NCBI GenBank assembly: GCA_050263095.1
Contig: JBLNEW010000067.1
Span: 1-43,869, forward strand
From: FEB-35 sp050263095
GTDB taxonomy: Bacteria > Desulfobacterota > Deferrimicrobia > Deferrimicrobiales > Deferrimicrobiaceae
DNA: 43,869 nt
Direction of reading: 5' to 3'
The first letter of the stretch is position 1; every line of letters begins with the position of its first letter. Under the pieces are notes generated by a model that was given only the letters and a program-made list of their open reading frames with translations, had not been told where the DNA came from and did no database searches. The translations under genes were made by a program, and so were the position numbers. This document shows, one piece after another, positions 15,735-24,039 of this stretch.

Positions 15735-17067
15735 CGCGTCGGATCCCGTGCTTCTCGATCCGGTAGACCAGGATATGGCGGGGCACGCGCAGGTAGGTGG
15801 CGGCATGCGTTATGTTACCGCCCTTGAGGCGCAACGCCCGCTCTATCACCTTCTTCTCGAGGTCCACGAGCGACAGCCCATCCGTAGGGAGCGGGGGCCA
15901 CTCATCTCCCGCCCTGGGCGCCGCCGGCGGCAGATCTTCGATCGAGACCTCGGTCCCGCCGCACAATATCGCCATCCGTTCGCACGCGTTCTTCAGCTCC
16001 CGAACGTTTCCCGGCCAGGAGCGTGATTTCAATTCCTCCATCACGGCCGGCGGGATCACGACATCGCGTCCCGCGCTCGCTTCCGCCATGAAATATTCCA
16101 CCAGCGGCGGGATGTCCTCCGGACGCTCCCGGAGGGGGGGAACCCGGATCTCGACGACGTTCAGCCTGTAGTACAGGTCCTCGCGGAATGTCCCCTCGCG
16201 GACCTTCTCCGGCAGGTCCCGGTTCGTCGCGGCGGCGATGCGGACGTCGACGGGTACCGGGTGGTCCCCCCCGACTACGTCCACCGACCGTTCCTGGAGG
16301 ACCCGCAGCAGCTTGGCCTGGAGCTGGAGCGGGATTTCCCCCACCTCGTCGAGGAAGATCGTCCCGCCGGCCGCCTGGCGGAACCGACCCGCCCGATCGC
16401 GGACCGCCCCCGTGAACGCGCCGCGGGCGTGGCCGAAAAGCTCCGATTCCATCAGCTCTCCGGGAATCGCCGCGCAGTTGACCGCCACGAAAGGCCCCTC
16501 GGCGCGCCGCGACCGAACGTGTATGCGCCGGGCGACGACCTCCTTGCCCGTCCCGCTCTCCCCGGTGATGAGGATCGTGGCGTCCGACCCGGCCACCCGG
16601 TCCGCGATCGAGAGCACCTGCTTCATCGCGGCAGAGGCGCCGACGATTTCCCGCTCCACCCCGCTGGCGCGGATCCGCAGGTCGTGCACCTCTGCGGCAA
16701 GCCGCCGGCGCTCGAGCGCCTTGCCCACGGACAGGAGGAGCTGGTCGCGGTGGAAAGGCTTCCCGATGAAGTCGTATGCCCCCTCCTTCATCGCTTCCAC
16801 CGCGGTCTCGACGTTCCCGAATGCCGTGATGACAAGCACCGGGACGTCGGGCGCATGCGAACGGACCCGGCGCAGCACGTCGATCCCGGAAATGCCCGGC
16901 ATCTTGACGTCCGTTACTACCAGGTCGAACTTCTCGGGGGAGAATGCTGCGATCCCCTCCTGCCCGTCGGAGGCGGCGACCACCTCGTAGCCCGCCTTGC
17001 GAAGGTTGAAGAGGGCCACTTCGCGGCCCGCACGATCGTCGTCTATGAAGAGTATGCGTCCCGCCAT
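15727..17067 (-). CDS. NtrC-class sigma-54-dependent response regulator
   Basis: 446 residues. The receiver domain (1-115) has the acidic pocket IDDD, phospho-acceptor Asp53 (VVTDVKMPG) and Lys103 (IGKPF). The AAA+ domain has Walker A GESGTGKE (169-176), the sigma-54 contact loop GAFTGA (216-221) and Walker B GGTIFLDEVGE. A Fis-type helix-turn-helix ends the protein (NITHAATYLRVPRHILVYRIEKHG). With intact GAFTGA it should activate sigma-54 promoters. Two candidates lie about 3.5 kb away in the cus control region. Genes for the kinase, MntH-UspA and cytochrome follow in the same operon. I start at the ATG at 17067; the Shine-Dalgarno match there is weak. Confidence 0.95.
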   Translation of the reverse strand: MAGRILFIDDDRAGREVALFNLRKAGYEVVAASDGQEGIAAFSPEKFDLVVTDVKMPGISGIDVLRRVRSHAPDVPVLVITAFGNVETAVEAMKEGAYDFIGKPFHRDQLLLSVGKALERRRLAAEVHDLRIRASGVEREIVGASAAMKQVLSIADRVAGSDATILITGESGTGKEVVARRIHVRSRRAEGPFVAVNCAAIPGELMESELFGHARGAFTGAVRDRAGRFRQAAGGTIFLDEVGEIPLQLQAKLLRVLQERSVDVVGGDHPVPVDVRIAAATNRDLPEKVREGTFREDLYYRLNVVEIRVPPLRERPEDIPPLVEYFMAEASAGRDVVIPPAVMEELKSRSWPGNVRELKNACERMAILCGGTEVSIEDLPPAAPRAGDEWPPLPTDGLSLVDLEKKVIERALRLKGGNITHAATYLRVPRHILVYRIEKHGIRRDA

Positions 17068-17132
17068 CGAGTTACCGCCGCGTTGTCGATGCATAACCAG
17101 TTTGCCCGTTTGAAGCCGATTTGTCTTTACGG

Positions 17133-17162
17133 ATTATACCCTTGATGGCGCTACCGAGTCAT
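17133..17162 (-). promoter_or_regulatory. Sigma-70 promoter of the two-component operon
   Basis: On the minus strand ATGACT (17162-17157), an 18-base spacer and a perfect TATAAT (17138-17133). Transcription would start near 17126, about 60 bases before the regulator ATG. Confidence 0.6.
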
Positions 17163-17207
17163 TTGCCGGGCCCGGCGCGAAGCCTTTCCGCCATTTACTC
17201 GGGGCAT

Positions 17208-17225
17208 CTGTAATGAATCTGTAAT
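17208..17225 (+). promoter_or_regulatory. Pho-box-like direct repeat
   Basis: CTGTAAT-GAAT-CTGTAAT is two 7-bp repeats 11 bp apart, matching 16 of 18 positions of the PhoB box consensus. It lies 55 bases before the ankyrin gene start in the correct orientation. No convincing -10 element follows at the usual spacing, so activity is uncertain. Confidence 0.45.
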
Positions 17226-17280
17226 CCCTTTCGTGGGAGAGTTGCCCTAGCGCGGGGCGATCGCTCCCCGGAGGATGACC

Positions 17281-17640
17281 ATGAGCGAAGGAAAGAACGG
17301 AAAGACCGTGAACGATTTCAGGATGAGCGGTCCCGGAACGGAAGAAGGCGGGCATTCGCTGTTGACCGCGTTGAGCTACGCCGCATCCAAGGGGTACGTG
17401 GCCATCGTCGACATGCTGCTGCGGCAGGGCTTCCCCGTGGACGCAAGGGCGGAGGACGGCAGCACGGCCCTGATGTGGGCGGCGAGGCAGGGACACTTGG
17501 GCACGGTGGCCGTGCTGATGAGGTGGGGCGCGGACCCGGCCGCAACGGACGGCAAGGGGAAGAGCGCGGCCGACTACGCCCTGGAGAAAGGGCACAAGAA
17601 TATCGTCGATTTCCTTGCCGGGACCAAATCCGCCGAATAG
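17281..17640 (+). CDS. Small ankyrin-repeat protein
   Basis: 119 residues. I start at the second of two nearby ATGs (17281), because GGAGG at 17270-17274 abuts the first and is seven bases from the second. Three ankyrin units are visible: SLLTALSYAASKGYVAIVDMLLRQG, STALMWAARQGHLGTVAVLMRWG and SAADYALEKGHKNIVDFLA. There is no signal peptide, so it should be cytoplasmic. Ankyrin repeats bind other proteins; no partner is evident. It is followed 103 bases later by the sugar-dehydrogenase gene on the same strand and diverges from the two-component operon. Confidence 0.85.
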   Translation: MSEGKNGKTVNDFRMSGPGTEEGGHSLLTALSYAASKGYVAIVDMLLRQGFPVDARAEDGSTALMWAARQGHLGTVAVLMRWGADPAATDGKGKSAADYALEKGHKNIVDFLAGTKSAE

Positions 17641-17743
17641 CCGGATCAGCTCCCGGACCCTCCCGGCATATCGTTGCGCAACCGAAAGCGCAGCCCGCAA
17701 CTTCGACATCTAATCATGGAAACGACCGCGGAGGATCGAGGCG

Positions 17744-19411
17744 ATGGACGGGACCGTCCGGCGCGTGCGCAAAGCGCGCGTGATCGCGCTTGCGTTTTCA
17801 TGCCTTCTCGCCGCCGCCGATGCGCAGGCTGCCGTCGCCTGGCCGCGGATTTCCCTTGTAACGAAATATGCGGGGTTGTCGCTTCCCGTAGGAGTCACGA
17901 ATGCGCGCGACGGGAGCGGAAACCTTTATGTTGTGGAACAGGGGGGGCGCATCCTGCTCGTAAAAAACGGCGCCTTGCAGGCCACGCCATTTCTCGACAT
18001 ATCGGACCGCGTGCTCTCCATCGGGGAGCAGGGGCTCCTGGGTCTCGCCTTCCCGCCGGGGTATGCGACGAAAAGATACTTCTACGTGTACTACACGAGG
18101 CCTGTCGACAACAACGTGGTATCGAGATTCCGGTTGACCGTAAATCCCGACGCAGCGGATCCGGACTCCGAGGAAATGCTGATCGCAACACCGCAGCCGT
18201 TTTCCAACCACAACGGCGGCCAGATAGCCTTCGGTCCGGACGGTTTCCTATACATAAGCAAGGGGGACGGCGGCTCCGGGGGAGATCCGTTCAACAACGC
18301 ACAGAACCCGGCCTCGCTGCTGGGCAAGCTCCTGCGGATCGACGTCGAATCCGCAGCGGATCCCGGCCTACTATACGCTGTCCCGCCGACCAACCCGTTC
18401 GCACAGACAGCGGGCTTTCGGGGCGAAATCTGGGCACTGGGTCTTCGCAACCCGTGGAGATTTTCCTTCGACAGGCAGACGGGCGACCTTTACATCGGAG
18501 ACGTAGGGCAGGGTTCCTTCGAGGAGGTCGATTTCCAGCCGGCGGAGAGTCCGGGCGGCGAAAACTACGGATGGAGGATCATGGAGGGCGCCCACTGTTT
18601 CGGCGACCCGGCATGCAGCCAGGCTGGGCTTGTCCTTCCGGTGGCCGAATACGACCATGGCCAGGGCTGCTCGATCACCGGGGGATTCGTCTATCGTGGG
18701 ACCGCCTATCCGCGGATGCAGGGGATTTACCTCTACGCGGATTTCTGCACCGGAAATTTCTGGGGCCTTAAACGCGACGGCGCGGCATGGCAGAATGCGC
18801 TGCTGCTCTCCGAATCCCGCAACGTTTCCAGCTTCGGAGAGGACGAGGAGGGAAACCTTTTCGTCGCGGATCGATCAAACGGCTTAGTCCTTGAAATAGT
18901 CGCGCCGAACAATCCTCCTGCGGCGCCCGCCCTTGTATCGCCGGCCGACGGGACGACAGGGACGCCGACTACCGTTCCCTTCGAATGGAATCCTTCCGCG
19001 GATCCCGACGGAGACCAGGTAGATTACCTTTTCTTCCTGGGGACCGATCCCTCCTTCACGGGAGTCGTCCCCGTTCCGGTGGCGCGGACAAAGGATGGAA
19101 AATCCGCGAAACACCTCGAAATCCACGGGTTGCCTGCCTGGTTGCCCATTGTACTGTTCCTGTCGGTGATCCTGCTCGCGATGAAATCCGCAAGGCTTGC
19201 AGGAATCCTGTTTCTTGCGGGGATTCTGGGAACTTTAGTAATCGCCGGCTGCGGCGGCGGGTCTTCCGCCCCCCCCGCAGCGGCTTCGGGCAACATCACC
19301 CACATTGCTTCGGGACTCGCTACCGGCACAACCTATTATTGGAAGGTGGAGGCCGACGACGGCCTGGGCACCGCCGCGAGCCCGACAAGAAGCTTCACGA
19401 CGGGGAATTGA
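17744..19411 (+). CDS. PQQ-type glucose/sorbosone dehydrogenase family protein with split Fn3 domain
   Basis: 555 residues. A signal peptide (about 1-28) precedes a six-bladed propeller of the soluble glucose/sorbosone dehydrogenase family (about 40-385): LPVGVTNARDGSGNLYVVEQGG, NHNGGQIAFGPDGFLYIS with the likely catalytic His, and LGLRNPWRFSFD. From about residue 391 a fibronectin-III-like domain begins (ALVSPADGTTGTPTTVPFEW, YLFFLGTDPSF). It is interrupted at about 455-515 by two hydrophobic helices and a lipobox-like IAGCGGGSS, then resumes with SGLATGTTYYWKVEADDGLG. The family oxidises sugars with PQQ in the periplasm; PQQ use and substrate are inferred. The insertion would tether the C-terminus to a membrane. 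Confidence 0.85.
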   Translation: MDGTVRRVRKARVIALAFSCLLAAADAQAAVAWPRISLVTKYAGLSLPVGVTNARDGSGNLYVVEQGGRILLVKNGALQATPFLDISDRVLSIGEQGLLGLAFPPGYATKRYFYVYYTRPVDNNVVSRFRLTVNPDAADPDSEEMLIATPQPFSNHNGGQIAFGPDGFLYISKGDGGSGGDPFNNAQNPASLLGKLLRIDVESAADPGLLYAVPPTNPFAQTAGFRGEIWALGLRNPWRFSFDRQTGDLYIGDVGQGSFEEVDFQPAESPGGENYGWRIMEGAHCFGDPACSQAGLVLPVAEYDHGQGCSITGGFVYRGTAYPRMQGIYLYADFCTGNFWGLKRDGAAWQNALLLSESRNVSSFGEDEEGNLFVADRSNGLVLEIVAPNNPPAAPALVSPADGTTGTPTTVPFEWNPSADPDGDQVDYLFFLGTDPSFTGVVPVPVARTKDGKSAKHLEIHGLPAWLPIVLFLSVILLAMKSARLAGILFLAGILGTLVIAGCGGGSSAPPAAASGNITHIASGLATGTTYYWKVEADDGLGTAASPTRSFTTGN

Positions 19412-19419
19412 CATGGGGA

Positions 19420-19444
19420 CCCGCGGATGGCGCTCTTCCGCGGG
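19420..19444. terminator. Inverted repeat between convergent genes
   Basis: CCCGCGGA (19420-19427) pairs with TCCGCGGG (19437-19444) around a 9-base loop, between the stop codons of two convergent genes. No T-run is present, so it may act weakly or through Rho. Confidence 0.4.
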
Positions 19445-19466
19445 CCCGCAATCTCCCTCATGACCT

Positions 19467-20540
19467 CTAAAGCTCGCTGAACCCGATCGCGTAGCCGATA
19501 TTGAAGCCGTACAGGTCCTCGTTCAGGGGCCTTCCGTCCGCCTCCGCGTAAGGGTACATGAAATAGTTCAGCGGCTCTCCCTGCTGCGGCGGATTGAGCT
19601 TCAGGTCCCTTCCGGTGCCGAAAGCGATGCGGTTTTCATCCACGGCGCCGAAATAATACTCTCTCAGCGGCTGCGCTTCCTTAATCGTCATCTTCTTCTC
19701 CAGGATCGCCTTCCGCACGTCGGCGGGGTCGACGACGACCCAGCCGTAGCCGGGCATGTAGAACTCGGCCCAGCAATGCTGCGCCTTGGTCATGTCGCTT
19801 TCCTTCCCCTTGGGCATGCGGATCCCGAACACTTCGCGCGCGGGGATTCCCGCGGCACGCGCAAGCGCGACGAACACGGAATGGATGTCCGCGCACTTGC
19901 CTCCCAGCTTCCGCAGGAGCGAGTCGACTTCGCCCAGCCCGCACCCCTTGACGTCGGGGTCGCGGTACATGTTCTCGACGGTCCAATCGTATATGGCGGC
20001 CGCTTTCGCCAGGACGGACTTCTTCCCCTTTGTGATCCTCTCCGCGTACTCCTTGGCGGCTCCGCCGGTCGCCCCCAGGCTGGTGGAGGCCAGAAAGATT
20101 TCAAATTCCCTCCCCGGGATCGCAGCTTCCCTGCCGGGGAATATTTTCGCAACTACTTCCTTTCTGCTGACGCGAAATGTGTAGGTCAGCGTTCTCCGGC
20201 CCGCAGGTGCGTTCCACTCCGCGTGCAGGATGTTGTTGCCGAACTTCCCCTCCCGGTACACTCCCATGGAGGAGTAATTGCCGCTTACGATTACATCGCC
20301 TATTTCCTGGTTTTCATCCGACATGGGGTAGGGGATCCAGAGGTCCACGCGCTTGGCGTCCGCGGGGGCATTGAGGTCGACCGTTACCGTTACGACGCCT
20401 TTCCTTTCCCCCGCGATTGATCCCTGCGCGAACAACAGGAGGCAAACGATCGACAGCAGCAATGGAAATGGTCTTAAGGGACCGGCTTGATTCAGGACTC
20501 CGGAGCGGGCAAGGCCGGATGCGCGTATTCCGTCGGACAT
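19467..20540 (-). CDS. Secreted transglutaminase-like cysteine protease domain protein
   Basis: 357 residues. The ATG at 20540 has AAAGGAGG nine bases upstream. A signal or anchor segment lies at about residues 25-44. An N-terminal beta domain (about 48-150) precedes a transglutaminase core with the full triad: Cys216 (LGGKCADIHSVF), His255 (KAQHCWAEFY) and Asp271 (VVVDPADVR). Such bacterial proteins are usually cysteine peptidases or amide-bond enzymes of the envelope; the substrate is unknown. A 150-base gap with a GC-rich hairpin separates it from hslO upstream, so it may have its own promoter or be the tail of that operon. Confidence 0.88.
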   Translation of the reverse strand: MSDGIRASGLARSGVLNQAGPLRPFPLLLSIVCLLLFAQGSIAGERKGVVTVTVDLNAPADAKRVDLWIPYPMSDENQEIGDVIVSGNYSSMGVYREGKFGNNILHAEWNAPAGRRTLTYTFRVSRKEVVAKIFPGREAAIPGREFEIFLASTSLGATGGAAKEYAERITKGKKSVLAKAAAIYDWTVENMYRDPDVKGCGLGEVDSLLRKLGGKCADIHSVFVALARAAGIPAREVFGIRMPKGKESDMTKAQHCWAEFYMPGYGWVVVDPADVRKAILEKKMTIKEAQPLREYYFGAVDENRIAFGTGRDLKLNPPQQGEPLNYFMYPYAEADGRPLNEDLYGFNIGYAIGFSEL

Positions 20541-20690
20541 CGGAAGCGACCTCCTTTGGCGAGTTGTAAACGACGATGCGATACTTCTTCATTCCCCCGC
20601 CGACCGGCGGGGCGCCCGACGCCTCATCGGGAGAGGCGGAACGGACAGCGGGAATCCGCCAAGGAGATCACCCCCTTTCCATCGAAGCCT

Positions 20691-21593
20691 TCAGGACGTC
20701 ATTGTATCCGATGGACCGTCGTCCTTATCAATCAAGAGGGAAAAAAGCTCCGCCCGGGAGACGGCATATTCCTTCCTGCAGAAATGGCACTCCACCTTGG
20801 CCGATTCGCTTTTCCCGATAAGCTCGCCGATCTCGGCCTTGCCGAGCGCGGCGATCGCGTCCAGCACGCGGTTTCCGGAGCACGGACAATGAAAGGAAAC
20901 CTCTTTCAGCTCGCGGACGTCGATCGGCATCCCCGCAGCCTCTTCCATGATCTCCCGCGGACCCATTCCGTCGAGGATCATCGAACTCACGGGCCGGATT
21001 TTCTTGAGGCGCTTCTCGAGGCGTTCGATCGCATCCTCGCTCGCGCCGGGCATCGGGTGGACAAGGTAGCCTCCGGATGCCTTCACCGAATTGTCCGTCT
21101 CTACGTATACCCCGAGCGAAACCGCCGCGGGGATCTGTTCGGATGCGTTCAGGTAATACGCGAGGTCCATGGCGATCTCGCCGGTCTGCAGGGGGACGAT
21201 GCCGCGATAATATTCCTTCAGCCCCAGGTCCTTGATGACGTTCAGGTATCCCTTGCCGACCGCCCTGCCGACGTCGAGCTTGCCGTCCTTCAAGCCCAGG
21301 TGCACGTGGGGCCTTTTAACGTAGCCCCGGACCCGGCCCGCCGAGTCCGCTTCGGCGACGATCCCGTGCAGAGGTCCGTCGCCGGCCGCCTGCAGGATGA
21401 CTTTCTGCCCGGTTTTAAGGAGGGAAGAGAGCAGGAGAGCCCCGCTCATGACCCTTCCAAGGGCGGCGGATGCAGTGGGATAGGTATCGTGCACGGATTT
21501 CGCCGTCTCGACCGCCTCCGTGTCGACAAGGCCCACCACCAGCAACGGCTCGTCCTTTGCGAACCCTTTCAGCAACCCGTCCATCGCATCCAT
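20691..21593 (-). CDS. hslO: Hsp33 redox-regulated chaperone
   Basis: 300 residues, normal for the family. This cytoplasmic holdase is activated by oxidative unfolding. The C-terminal zinc switch has C236-P-C238 (FHCPCSGNRV) and C269-H-F-C272 (VECHFCRKEY), the four ligands expected. The N-terminal domain carries the usual TASAALGRVMSGALLLSSLLK and LHGIVAEADSAGRVRGYV segments. The ATG at 21593 lies 52 bases after the cysteine desulfurase stop on the same strand, so it is probably the fourth gene of the arsR operon. Confidence 0.96.
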   Translation of the reverse strand: MDAMDGLLKGFAKDEPLLVVGLVDTEAVETAKSVHDTYPTASAALGRVMSGALLLSSLLKTGQKVILQAAGDGPLHGIVAEADSAGRVRGYVKRPHVHLGLKDGKLDVGRAVGKGYLNVIKDLGLKEYYRGIVPLQTGEIAMDLAYYLNASEQIPAAVSLGVYVETDNSVKASGGYLVHPMPGASEDAIERLEKRLKKIRPVSSMILDGMGPREIMEEAAGMPIDVRELKEVSFHCPCSGNRVLDAIAALGKAEIGELIGKSESAKVECHFCRKEYAVSRAELFSLLIDKDDGPSDTMTS

Positions 21594-21645
21594 CCCGTCT
21601 TTTTTTGATTCCAGGCAGGGAATCGGGATGCAAGGAAGAGCCGGA

Positions 21646-22764
21646 TCACTTCGCTTCGCGAAGCAGGGCGAGAACCGTTTCCAGTTCTTCCCACGTGGTC
21701 GTCCGCCCCAGGCTGAACCGGACGGCGCCCATCCCCTCCTCCGGCGGTACGCCCATCGCGGCGAGGACCGGAGACAGGGTCACCGAACCGGCATGGCACG
21801 CCGAGCCCGTGGACGCGGCGATACCCGGCAGGCGCGCAAGCACTTCGGCCCCCGCGCAGCCGACGAAGTTGACGTTGAGAGTGTTGGGAAGCCGCGCCGC
21901 CGGATGTCCGTTAAGAGTTATCCCGTCTCCGAATACCTCCTTCAAACCGTCGAAGAACCGGTCGCGAAGCGCCTGAACCTGCGGCATACCGATCCACTTT
22001 CGGGCGGCTTCACAGGCAGCTCCCAGCGCCACGGCGAGAAGGACGTTCTCCGTCCCCGCCCTTCGGCCGGATTCGTGCCCCGCCCCGTGTACGAACGGTT
22101 CGATCCTCGTCCCCTCCCTGATGTAAAGCGCTCCGATCCCTTTCGGCGCGTATACCTTGTGCCCGGCGACCGAGAGCAGGTCCACGCCGAGTTCCTCCAC
22201 ATCGACGGGAATCTTCCCCGCGGTCTGCGCCGCATCGGTGTGAAACGGAATCCCCGCCTTGCGGGCGATTGCCGCAATCTCCTGTATCGGCTCGATCGTC
22301 CCCACCTCGTTGTTTGCGTGCATCACGGTGATCAGGATGGTTTTCGGCGTTACGGCCCTGCGCACGTCTCCCGGGTTCACCATTCCGTGACGATCGACCG
22401 GAAGGACGGTCGACTTCGCTCCGAGCTTTTCCAGGAATCTGCAGGGATTCAGGGTGGCCGGGTGCTCAACTGCCGTAGTGATGATGTGTCCACCCCTGTC
22501 CCGGTTCGCGAAGAAGATCCCCTTTATGGCATGGTTGTTCGCCTCGCTACCGCCGCTTGTGAAGACGACCTCCGTGTGGTCGCAACCCAATAGTCCCGCC
22601 ACTTGTCCGCGCGCTTTTTCCACCGCGTCTTTCGCCGGCATGCCCGCCCAGTGAAGGCTCGACGGATTGCCGTAGTGGTCCGCAATAAAAGGACGCATCG
22701 CCTCTACCGCCTCCGGCGCGATCGGCGTGCTGGCGTTGAAATCCAGGTAGATCCGGCGGCTCAT
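21646..22764 (-). CDS. NifS/IscS-type cysteine desulfurase
   Basis: 372 residues, starting at MSRRIYLDFNAS, whose ATG at 22764 overlaps the upstream stop (ATGA); an ATG six bases further up is possible. It removes sulfur from cysteine for Fe-S clusters and other thiols using PLP. Visible are the PLP-stacking His101 (TTAVEHPA), PLP-Lys203 (SVAGHKVYAPKG) and catalytic Cys323 in a short loop (AASTGSACHAGS). No IscU, IscR or tRNA-thiolation gene is near. It is translationally coupled to a nucleoside phosphorylase instead. Confidence 0.93.
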   Translation of the reverse strand: MSRRIYLDFNASTPIAPEAVEAMRPFIADHYGNPSSLHWAGMPAKDAVEKARGQVAGLLGCDHTEVVFTSGGSEANNHAIKGIFFANRDRGGHIITTAVEHPATLNPCRFLEKLGAKSTVLPVDRHGMVNPGDVRRAVTPKTILITVMHANNEVGTIEPIQEIAAIARKAGIPFHTDAAQTAGKIPVDVEELGVDLLSVAGHKVYAPKGIGALYIREGTRIEPFVHGAGHESGRRAGTENVLLAVALGAACEAARKWIGMPQVQALRDRFFDGLKEVFGDGITLNGHPAARLPNTLNVNFVGCAGAEVLARLPGIAASTGSACHAGSVTLSPVLAAMGVPPEEGMGAVRFSLGRTTTWEELETVLALLREAK

Positions 22765-23573
22765 GGGCATTCCCGTTCCGCATATTCGACTGCGGCGTCC
22801 AGGGCCAGCGCGCAAACCGACAGGGACTCCTCCAGGCCGGCATCTCCCCCTTTTTCGAAATCGTCCCCGCGCGTCGCCATCGCGTTGGTGACGTGGGCCA
22901 GGCAGACGACCGGCTTTCCGATTGCCGCTCCCAAGGCCAGCAGCGCCGCCGCCTCCATCTCCACCGAGACGACGCCTTCCTCTCGCCGCGCCGCGATCGC
23001 CGATCCGGTCTCGCGGAACGGGGCGTCGGTCGTCCAGGAAACTCCCCGAAGAACGGAGATCTCCATTTCCGCCGTCCGCCGCGCCACGGCCGCCATAAGG
23101 GATGGAGAAGCGACCGAAAATCTCCCCGCCGGCAAGTAATGGTGGCTGGTCCCCTCGTCGCGCAAAGCCTTCTCGATCAGGAGGAAAAACGGCGGAGAAA
23201 GGCCCTTGGCTATGAGCCCCGCCGAAGATATGCTCACGAGCGCCCGGCAGCCGAGGGCGAACAGCTCCTCGGCGACGAGAACGGCAAACGGGGCGCCGAC
23301 CGTGCCGCCGATCACGCCGTATTCGGCTCCCTCCGACCTCCACCTGAACAACCGGGTGTGGAAGCACGGCCAGTCCGGGTCCGCGACGGCGCTCCCAGCG
23401 TCGACAAGGTGTTCGACCAGCTCCCCGTCGAAGTCCAGCAGGCAGCCGGACGGGACTGTCATTTTCCGCAAACCTTTTTTGACCCTCGCCGACTCGAGAA
23501 GGTTTTCCGGCAGGAAGACCGGGGTCTCGAGCGGGTCGTGGTCCATGAGTGGAGAGCGGAATCCGTCAGCCAC
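22761..23573 (-). CDS. Nucleoside phosphorylase (PNP/UDP family)
   Basis: 270 residues if it starts at the GTG at 23573, which overlaps the arsR stop by eight bases; the ATG at 23546 is the alternative. The family cleaves nucleosides with phosphate. Visible motifs are GVIGGTVGAPFAVLVAEELFALGC, a CRALVSISSAGLIA glycine-rich strand, SWTTDAPFRETGSA and VVSVEMEAAALLALGAAIGKPV, in which the EMEAA segment normally holds the ribose. Closest in style to uridine phosphorylase-like proteins; the base specificity cannot be assigned. It is sandwiched between arsR and the desulfurase with overlaps at both ends. Confidence 0.8.
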   Translation of the reverse strand: MADGFRSPLMDHDPLETPVFLPENLLESARVKKGLRKMTVPSGCLLDFDGELVEHLVDAGSAVADPDWPCFHTRLFRWRSEGAEYGVIGGTVGAPFAVLVAEELFALGCRALVSISSAGLIAKGLSPPFFLLIEKALRDEGTSHHYLPAGRFSVASPSLMAAVARRTAEMEISVLRGVSWTTDAPFRETGSAIAARREEGVVSVEMEAAALLALGAAIGKPVVCLAHVTNAMATRGDDFEKGGDAGLEESLSVCALALDAAVEYAERECP

Positions 23574-23922
23574 GGGACACCACCTGTTCCTTTTTCGCGC
23601 GATCCTTCTCCCGGTCGATCTGCTCCTTCGTCTTGCGGATGACCGGGAAGTCCGCGGCAAGCAAGCCCAGGATCCCATCCGCCAGCTTCGGGCGGCTCAG
23701 GTAGTAGCAGCGCAGCGCCCCGTCCTGCGCGAAATCCACGAGCTTCGCGTTGCGCAGGACCGTAAGGTGCTGGGAGATGTTCACCTGGGTGGCGGGAAGG
23801 ATCTCCTCCATGTCCGTCACGCAGCGCGCCCCCCTGCGCAACTCGTCCAGGATCTGAAGCCGTGTGGGATGGGCGAAAGCCTTCAGCAGGTCCGCCCATC
23901 CGTACGCGCGCTCGGCGTCCAT
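23566..23922 (-). CDS. ArsR-family repressor
   Basis: 118 residues. The winged helix is clear (FAHPTRLQILDELRRG, NISQHLTVLRNAKLVDFAQDGALRCYYL). Only two Cys are present: Cys34 in GARCVTDMEE, at the usual metal-site helix, and Cys73 in the wing (LRCYYL). There is no CxC pair. It could bind metal or metalloid weakly, or act as a thiol switch. A C-terminal charged helix (KTKEQIDREKDRAKKEQ) extends the fold. The ATG has GTGGAGGAAAA upstream. It heads an operon with a phosphorylase, a desulfurase and hslO, and diverges from the czc operon, with an operator-like palindrome directly upstream. Confidence 0.9.
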   Translation of the reverse strand: MDAERAYGWADLLKAFAHPTRLQILDELRRGARCVTDMEEILPATQVNISQHLTVLRNAKLVDFAQDGALRCYYLSRPKLADGILGLLAADFPVIRKTKEQIDREKDRAKKEQVVSRG

Positions 23923-23938
23923 TTTTCCTCCACATAGG

Positions 23939-23958
23939 ATATTAGAATGTTCTTATAT
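23939..23958. promoter_or_regulatory. Operator-like palindrome upstream of arsR
   Basis: ATATTAGAA-TG-TTCTTATAT has 9-bp arms with one mismatch, 16 bases upstream of the arsR ATG and overlapping a TAATAT -10-like element on the minus strand. Its AT-rich dyad form fits ArsR-family operators. It could also control the divergent czc unit. Confidence 0.55.
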
Positions 23959-23983
23959 TTCATAATATACCGCCAACATCAAG

Positions 23984-24039
23984 GCGCTTCACGGTGTATA
24001 TGAGAATCCTGGGATGCGGTGTGAAGCGCATCGCTTTTT
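23984..24039 (+). promoter_or_regulatory. Two mutually exclusive hairpins with T-run (candidate attenuator)
   Basis: GCGCTTCAC (23984-23992) is a perfect complement of GTGAAGCGC (24021-24029). The same 3' arm lies inside a second, terminator-like hairpin, GATGCG-N8-CGCATC (24013-24032), followed by GCTTTTTTC. The first pairing would block the second. This sits in the leader side of the czc unit, with nothing upstream on the plus strand that needs terminating. Confidence 0.4.
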
